From contig JAZGTN010000027.1 in NCBI GenBank assembly GCA_037783415.1, positions 6,472,001-6,536,000 on the forward strand: a stretch of DNA of 64,000 nucleotides, read 5' to 3'. The first letter of the stretch is position 1. Each line of letters starts with the position of its first letter. The notes under the pieces are model-generated. The model did not search any database, was not told where the DNA came from, and was given only the letters and a program-made list of their open reading frames with translations. Made by a program: the position numbers and the translations under genes. This DNA comes from Leptasterias polaris (taxonomy: Eukaryota > Echinodermata > Asteroidea > Forcipulatida > Asteriidae). Shown piece after piece: positions 58,501 to 64,000 of the stretch.

Positions 58501-61500
58501 ATGTTTTAATTCTATAACCGCAACTTGCGTATTGAGCTTGTACAAAGAAAATTCCACCATTTCCTTGGCAACGGTGTAGCTGGCACGGTTGAAGGTCAAC
58601 CGCAACTTCAACTTAAACCATTGGATTCACTTAAACAACGTAGACAATCTATGGATTTGATTTTTCTCTACAAGTGTATAAATTCTCATTTTACTTGTAA
58701 TTTGATTAATTATTTCCCCCTGAAAATGTCCCGTTCCAATCTCCGCTATCCTGATGTTATCAAAGTTCCCTGTAGCAGGGTCAGTGCTACAAAGAATGGG
58801 TTTATTCACCGGCTGACTTTATTATATAATTCTATTTCAAACTCCAATCCCAGCATCGATATTTTTAGCCAGACTTGTTTTAGTTTTAAATTATCTACCA
58901 GACGTGCTTTGCGGGGAACGTCTGGCCAAGACTGAGCCTGTGTCTTTTCGTCCATTTTACGGGTGTTTGTTGTATGTACCTGTATGTATATTTTTCGTTT
59001 AAAGTATTTTATTGTTAATTAACGAAATTTGTATCCATCCGTTTTTGGCGCTTGCGCTGTGGATGCTGTATGAAATAAATAAATAAATAAATAAATAAGA
59101 CAAAGGTGGGATCAGTGTCACCACGGTGTGCTCATAGTAGAGACTATCGTATAATCAAATTGTCCCCACGGTGTGACCATAAAGAGACCACGGTGGGATC
59201 AGTGTCACCACAGTGTGCTCATAATAGAGACTACAATGTAAACACAGTGTCACCACGGTGTGACCATAGAGAGACCACGGTGGGATCAGTGTCACCATGG
59301 TGTGCTCATACTAGAAACTACAGTGTAATCAAAGTATCACCGCGGTGTGACCATATACAGACAAAGTTGGGATCAGTATCACCATGGTGTGCTCATAAAA
59401 GAGACTACAGTGTAATCAAAGTGTTACCACGGTGTTACCATATACAGACCACAGTGGGATCAGTGTCACCACGGTGTGCCCATAATAGAGATCACGGTGG
59501 GATCAGTGTCAGCACGGTGCGCTCATAATAGAGACTACAGTGTTATCAAAGTGTTATCATGGTGTTACAATATACAGACAAAGGTGAGATCAGTGTCACC
59601 ACGGTGTGCTCATAATAGAGACTACAGTGTAATCACAGTGTCACCTTGGTATGACCATATAGAGACCACAGTGGGATCAGTCTCACCACGGTGTGCTCAT
59701 AATAGAGACCACGGTGGGATCAGTGTCAGCGCGGTGCGCTCATAATAGAGACTACATTGTAATCAAAGTGTCACCACAATGTGACCACATTAAGAACACG
59801 GTGATCAGTGTCACAACGGTGCGCTCATAAAAGAGACTATCGTGTAATCAAAGTGTCACCACGGTGTGACCTATAGAGACCACAGTGTGATCAGTGTCAC
59901 CACGGTGTGTTCATAATAGAGTCTACAGTGTAATCACAGTGTCACCACGGTGTGACCTATAGAGACCACGGTGGGATCAGTGGCACCACGGTGTGCTCAT
60001 AATAGAGACTACAGTGTAATCAAAGTGTCACCACTGTGTGACCATATGCAGACAAAGGTGGGATCAGTGTCACCACGGTGCGCTCTTAATAGAGACTATC
60101 GTGTAATCACAGTGTCACCACTGTGTGACCATAGAGAGACCCCGGTGTGATTAGTGTCCCCATGTTGTGCTCATAATAGTTATTTAGTAAAGTCCCAGTA
60201 TTCAAACAGTGTGACCATATTGAGACCTCAGTGTGTGACCAGTGTCAAAATTAGGATGAATATTTGAGCAATAACAAATTTGTACAACTGAAAGTAAGAC
60301 AGCAGAAAACAATTACTTTGCTGTTTTTGCGACAAATGTGAAATTTTCAAGCATTATAAATCCCCCATTTTCATAAATATAAACATGTGACATTGTTCAG
60401 GTTTATATGATTTGCATAATAATGTTAATACAGATGTGGAGCGTAACATGTCACAGTGTCCCAACAGAACCACAGTATGACCGAAAAGAATCACGTGTCC
60501 AGTGAACATAGAGAGATGGGATAAAACTTTGAATTAAAATTGCAGTTTATCTCTCTTTCATTAACATCACTGTAAATCATTTCCACCCTTTTTTACCGTT
60601 TTATTACACATTAGTTTCACTGTAATAATTATGACTGCAGTCATTTTCGTTCTTCTTGTTTTGTGAACACCGAAACAATAAAAAAAACACATGTGCAGTG
60701 ACTGGGTGAATTTCCTAGGTACTTGTGCCATCGTGATCATCACACACCCACAGCGTGGTTTCAAACTATGCCAGACTCTACCATCTTTCACACTGTTTCC
60801 ATAGTGTGGGAATGGTCACGATGTGAAATTGTCACAGTGTGGTCACAGTGTTGTACAGAAGCTTGAATTGCATTCACGTTACTGAGTTACCGAGATAATT
60901 AATCTCAGAAACACGAATTATTTTCATGGAAACATGGAACTCAATGATAAGGTATCTCGGAAACTCGGAATTCAATGATAAGGTTTACCGGAAACTCGAT
61001 GTGTTTTTATGTTGAGGCCCGACCCCTTCATGGGTGAGGCTGACTCAGAAACTTGTTAAATATTTTGGATTTTTGGGTGGATGTGTATGTTCATCATCGC
61101 TTACATTCGAGAAGACGGTATTTCAGAATGAACACTTACCTTACTAGATGTTGTTTTGCTATCGGACAGGTCAATAAGTGACTGAGATGTGCTATAGTAT
61201 GACAGACGTGTACTCGGCTGTAAAGTGCCACCGACTTGCTCTCTTGTGGCGTTGTTCATCTGACAGACTCGACTGATGTGGTCGTAGTTGAACGAGAAAC
61301 ATCGTTGATGTCTTAGACACTGAGCTGAGCACCTGACGGGAGAGATACCTGAGATAGTCACGAAGGACTGGCCCATCAGGGCGTGGTGCGCCACTTGCTG
61401 GTATGAGGATGTTCGATGAAGACCACTCACATGAGTTGATGAAACTTTATAAATAAGATTTACGATAAAAATGTATATAATAATCATTATATCGTACCGA

Positions 61501-61532
61501 AGGAGATCACTCGAAAAGACCCCTTTCATCAT
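49372..61532 (-). CDS. secreted PAN/Apple plus F5/8 type C domain protein, copy B (four exons)
   Basis: Exons are 61140-61532, 52950-53112, 51024-51376 and 49372-49518. They total 1056 bases (351 residues plus stop), with phases 0, 1 and 0 as in copy A. Architecture: signal peptide (about 1-35), PAN/Apple-like module with four Cys (68, 72, 78, 90), a Thr/Ser-rich linker of 54 residues (132-185), and an F5/8C domain bounded by Cys 188 and Cys 348. It keeps the usual FDGS at the start of the last exon, so it looks closer to the family norm than copy A. Introns are shorter than in copy A except where a LINE entered the intron 1 minisatellite. Role as for copy A: extracellular binding, specific ligand unknown. 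Confidence 0.8.
49862..49972. repeat. about 110-bp imperfect hairpin, unit B only
   Basis: Arms at about 49868-49912 and 49921-49965 pair imperfectly, with TTCTGCA..CA at the base and AGTCAACAGTTA near the loop. The loop is about 8 bases (CTGTTCTT). Unit A lacks this insertion at the matching place near 20613. It lies in intron 3 of gene copy B. Confidence 0.6.
51024..51376 (-). CDS. copy B exon 3: F5/8 type C domain, first part
   Basis: 353 bases, acceptor ctattAG/ACCCTTG and donor CAAACCCAG/GTAATT. It carries [35 protein letters not shown] and KYKVQYQ. It differs from copy A at only about eight residues. Confidence 0.9.
51476..51853 (-). mobile_element. TTAA-type MITE, family 1, copy 4 (uninterrupted)
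   Basis: 378 bases. The right end GTATACAGACCCT is followed by TTAA (51854-51857); the left end AGGCAAAG is preceded by GTAA. It is the uninterrupted counterpart of the MITE split by the LINE at 23217-27261. Confidence 0.85.
52135..52505 (+). mobile_element. TTAA-type MITE, family 2, copy 2
   Basis: 371 bases between TTAA at 52131-52134 and TTAA at 52506-52509. Unit A has a single TTAA at the matching point in its SINE (GGCT-TTAA-GTCCC). TIRs AGGCACTGAACACGTTTGG and CCAAACGTGTACAGTGCCT. Confidence 0.95.
52568..52788. mobile_element. 221-bp AT-flanked MITE (GGACCC/AGACCC ends)
   Basis: TIRs GGACCCTTCCCATGAAATAT and ATATTTCATGGGAAGGGTCT. AT flanks both sides (52566-52567 and 52789-52790). Unit A reads GACACA-AT-TGCC uninterrupted at 27925-27926. 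Confidence 0.88.
52950..53112 (-). CDS. copy B exon 2: Thr/Ser-rich linker
   Basis: 163 bases, acceptor tttaaAG/GGTCTA and donor ATTG/GTAAGT. It encodes [20 protein letters not shown], then [19 protein letters not shown] and [13 protein letters not shown]. It is mucin-like and likely O-glycosylated (inference). Confidence 0.82.
53500..54290 (+). repeat. minisatellite in intron 1 of gene copy B, left part
   Basis: 33-bp-type units (53500-53740 and 54010-54290) surround 86-bp-type units (53740-54010). It corresponds to the larger arrays at 29170-32790. Confidence 0.88.
54484..56418 (+). pseudogene. CR1-like LINE protein, N-terminal half (2A-like, endonuclease, RT start)
   Basis: Frames 54484-55089, 55089-55355, 55355-56113 and 56095-56418 read on with frameshifts. 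The N-terminus [20 protein letters not shown] and following residues look like a signal peptide. GDIELNPGP at residues 96-104 is a 2A-like motif. The endonuclease shows [26 protein letters not shown] and GDFNLPDF. The 23816 element has a PHD finger after its 2A motif; none is seen here. Confidence 0.82.
56402..57696. mobile_element. 1295-bp foldback element with GCGGCCGC-rich arms
   Basis: TIRs begin CTACGGAAGCCGGATAGTGC and run through GAAATATTTTTTCATGAGCG on both sides. AAAA flanks each end (56398-56401 and 57697-57700). The left arm has three and the right arm about twenty GGCGGCCGCC units separated by GGATAATTAAGT-like spacers. The middle has G-rich GTTAAGAGGACAGGTCATAG repeats and their reverse complements. 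No protein. Removing it restores the LINE frame (VAEN-IVGH). Confidence 0.9.
57705..58935 (+). pseudogene. CR1-like LINE protein, RT and C-terminus
   Basis: Frames 57705-58121, 58097-58579 and 58525-58935. [31 protein letters not shown] and [13 protein letters not shown] are followed by a frameshift just before ADDLKLFR, then [17 protein letters not shown] and [11 protein letters not shown]. The catalytic ADD residues survive but the frameshift separates them from the rest. Confidence 0.82.
59100..60230 (+). repeat. 86-bp minisatellite in intron 1 of gene copy B, right part
   Basis: Units such as GGATCAGTGTCACCACGGTG, GCTCATAATAGAGACTACAG and TGTAATCAAAGTGTCACCA. They lack the tidy 259-bp blocks of unit A. 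Confidence 0.88.
60250..61139. other. intron 1 of gene copy B, non-repetitive part
   Basis: 60250-60690 matches unit A 32880-33340. 60690-61083 has no match in unit A, where the 7.4-kb unit A-specific block stands instead. No gene seen. Confidence 0.55.
61140..61532 (-). CDS. copy B exon 1: signal peptide and PAN/Apple-like module
   Basis: 393 bases, same length and donor (AAG/GTAAGT) as copy A. Few amino-acid changes, for example K for I at residue 3 and R for I in NATREQ. Directly upstream lies a 42-bp tandem duplication. Confidence 0.8.
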
Positions 61533-61537
61533 TTTGT

Positions 61538-61621
61538 ACTAACATCAAGCGCAACCAACGCTAACTGATGTGAATTGTAACTAACATCAAGCGCAACCAA
61601 CGCTAATTGATGTGAATTGTA
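61538..61621 (-). repeat. 42-bp tandem duplication next to the start of gene copy B
   Basis: ACTAACATCAAGCGCAACCA and the following 22 bases occur twice, back to back, with one change (AACTG/AATTG). Unit A has one copy just upstream of its ATG. Confidence 0.9.
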
Positions 61622-62763
61622 AAGAAACTCCACTACCTGGCAACCATCGTAATTAACGTAGTATGAAACAACAACTGTGTCAGTTGGCAGAGTCCACGGG
61701 CCTTGCATTGTTACAGGCTATAGCTATTGCTCAATCAGAAATGTTAATCAAAAGAAAAAACGACAACAATTTAATAAAAAATAAAATAAAAAAATCCTTT
61801 TGGTGAATAATAACAATGTAGGCCTACAGGTTGGCCCCGGATCAATAATCTCATACACATTTGTGATAAGATTTTTTATATGCTTTAGTTTGTTAACTGA
61901 ATGAATCTTTTTATATGAAAATCTCGGTCAATTAAATTACTTTGTAATACTGTTCATTTTTTAACTTCATTGCACATTCTTATGTTCACAGACATAAAAC
62001 ATAATATTTGAAAAACATTTCACTCGCGACCCTTTTGATTCTTCGAGTATTACCCGGTTTCCATCTTGATTTAATAGTTAAGTAGGCAGCTTTAGAAAAA
62101 AAGATCGAGTTAAATTAAATGCTGCAATGATATCTCGCGTGTAACCATTTTAAGGTGTGAGTGTGTGGGTGGGATGGTTGATGGGTGAGGGGGTTTGCCC
62201 CGAAAGAAAGCCCAGATTGTGGTATGCGTCTGAACAAAAAACGCCGCGAGGTGTCCACGGTTGTGTGGTGCATATAATAATTATGACGTAGTTTCACCGT
62301 AAGCCGCGCCCACCTTACACAAACTGACTCAAGTACCCCTAGCTCAACCTCGTTCTCAGTGGTGTACGATCTGGCCGCGCCATTTTCCTCAGAATGTCTT
62401 GCTCGACCATAACCCCTGGAAGTGTGACATTGAAGTGTGACATTGAAGTGTGACATTGTACAACAAATTATGTACAGTTTATGCACTCGCGAATCATTAC
62501 GTTTTACCGGTACTTGGGCTGCTCATTCCTTAGCCCACCTGTTGGGCTGTTATGCCTCTCTTTTACATCGATCTTATCATAGTCGGCGCAATTACAGCCT
62601 ACCATATTATATACATGTCTAAAACGCTAAGTTTTCAAAGTACGAGCAAATCGTCCACTTTGATTGCAAATTTCTCCCACTTATAAACATCCCAAACTAC
62701 TCCAACCTACTTCATTTTTTCCCTTACATTTTGTGAATTATTATGATACATGCCAGGGCTCAC
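61622..62763 (-). promoter_or_regulatory. upstream region of gene copy B
   Basis: Matches 41261-42801. It has a three-fold GTGACATTGAA repeat near 62425-62460 where unit A has unrelated sequence. No core promoter motif recognised. Confidence 0.4.
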
Positions 62764-64000
62764 CAAATGATGACCACATCCAGATGTTTTGTTTTGAAAA
62801 TCGTAAAAACCCACTGTGTACAAATATTACTTTCAAGTTCGTCGTGCTTAGGGGCCGCCATCTTATTCATGATTCGCTGCCTGTTGATCGTGAGAAAGTC
62901 TGGGCGCCCGGTTGATCTGCCAAGTCATAAATATGCATAAGGTGACGACGAACGGTAACTTACGTCGCAACTTGTGAAGCTATACATGCAACGTCAACGG
63001 TAAAGCTTGCATATTCATTAGATGGGCAAGTCTCAAGCTACAGTACCGCGCGACGTCATCTCATACATATTTATGACTTGGCAGATCAGCCCCAGCCATA
63101 GTCTTGGCCCAAGACGTCAGTGATCGATAGTGGATAGTGTAATGCGCTCGGTTACAATTCTTGTGGCTTGAATTACCCAACTTGACTAGCTCTCACTAAC
63201 GTCTTGGGAATCTCGTAGCGCTGGCTTAACTTTTTCATTGTTTTCTCCCTAGCCTTTCCTAGGGAACCAATCAGCGCGCGATCGTAGTAATACATTTGCA
63301 TAATTACTTATGTGACCCAGGGTCATGCTTCAGCTGCATAGTGCATGCAGTAATGTCGACATGGCTGCCAGCTGTGAGCGATTCTCACCAGAATTTAGAA
63401 AAGAAACACGCTCGTGAAAAACTAAAAGTCAAACTAATTAAACCAAAGCAGTCATGAGCTATTGATGATGTTCTAGATGGCAACTACCCGTTCGTCTGCT
63501 TACAAACCGGCTTCGGTATAAGCTTAATTTTCCAGTCATTTACCTCTGTATGTCGATGTGATTTTAGAAAAACTTTCTCTATGCTTTACAATGCCAAACA
63601 AGACAGATTCAGTCGTCGCAGTTTGTGGATTCACAGATGAACATTATTAAGGAGAAGGCTGCCATGAGTGCCAGAGGCAATTTTTTTTTTTTTTAACCAG
63701 TCCCGAAGCCCTTATCAGCATAAAATGACGTGAATTTCTGCAGTTGTACTCGGTGTACAGGCTTGTCTGCGGTTTATTCATCACAGGGAGAGTCATTGGT
63801 CACAAAGTGGTGAGTTATGAGAGAAATTCCATTTTGTTTTACTTATTTATTGTTCAATTGTGGATAAAACTGAATTGATTTTTAGTCTTAATAAGCCAGA
63901 GTCCCGGCAGAGAGTGGCTAGTTTAGTTAACTTATGCGGTTAGAATAGATGAGTACATTTTGTCAGCTATCTGATAGCTGAGGTTTTTCTTTTTGAGGTC
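62764..64000. other. right flank, beyond the duplication
   Basis: Apart from the MITE at 62914-63087 I recognise no gene, RNA or array here. Confidence 0.35.
62914..63087. mobile_element. 174-bp MITE
   Basis: TIRs GATCTGCCAAGTCATAAATA and TATTTATGACTTGGCAGATC, with CATATTCAT-like AT-rich sequence inside. Confidence 0.75.

Larger units (their letters stand above)
54309..59098 (+). mobile_element. near full-length but broken CR1-like LINE, split by a foldback element
   Basis: Plus strand. A start region with a 2A-like motif, then endonuclease, RT and C-terminus, ending TGAAATAAATAAATAAATA at 59070-59098. It sits inside the minisatellite of intron 1 in copy B, antisense to the gene. The 1295-bp foldback at 56402-57696 interrupts its RT. 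Confidence 0.85.
48375..62763. repeat. tandem segmental duplication, unit B
   Basis: Second copy of 19160-42801, in direct orientation. Unit B-specific insertions: SINE 48679-49030, hairpin about 49862-49972, MITEs 52135-52505 and 52568-52788, and the LINE 54309-59098. Confidence 0.85.

Noticed and set aside
59106..59745. Plus-strand ORFs with repeated [17 protein letters not shown]
   Set aside because: A by-product of the 86-bp minisatellite. No start context, splice sites or domain.

Overview
The window is AT-rich invertebrate nuclear DNA. It has introns with GT-AG boundaries, no operons, dense non-LTR retrotransposons, short inverted-repeat elements, tRNA-derived SINEs and minisatellites. 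The repeat style and the two CR1-like elements carrying 2A-like peptides suggest an echinoderm, probably a sea star. That placement is inference from style and memory, not a search.

Three protein-coding genes can be assembled exon by exon, all on the minus strand, with every splice phase agreeing. (1) Positions 2470-9904 hold a seven-exon gene for an organic solute transporter alpha-like membrane protein (SLC51A family, 406 codons plus stop). (2) Positions 20132-41220 and (3) 49372-61532 hold two tandem copies of a four-exon gene. Each encodes a small secreted protein: signal peptide, PAN/Apple-like module, Thr-rich linker, then one F5/8 type C (discoidin) domain split over two exons. Copy A has 322 residues and copy B 351. 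Both reading frames are intact.

The layout is as follows. 1-10 kb: the transporter gene, with a nested TIR element downstream and short MITEs in its introns. 10-19 kb: intergenic, with TTAA-type elements, a SINE, a long inverted-repeat structure, LINE tails and one unassigned ORF. About 19.2-42.8 kb is unit A and about 48.4-62.8 kb is unit B of one tandem segmental duplication. Between them, 42.8-48.4 kb holds a broken LINE, a TTAA element and a 120-bp minisatellite. Beyond 62.8 kb I see only a MITE.

Most of the length difference between units A and B comes from later insertions into introns, so each unit acts as an empty-site record for the other. This dates a complete 4-kb CR1-like element (unit A only), a 371-bp TTAA MITE and a SINE (unit B only), and several elements flanked by an AT dinucleotide. 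Large minisatellite arrays (33-bp and 86-bp units, with 983-bp and 259-bp higher-order repeats) fill intron 1 of both copies. They create long spurious ORFs on both strands.
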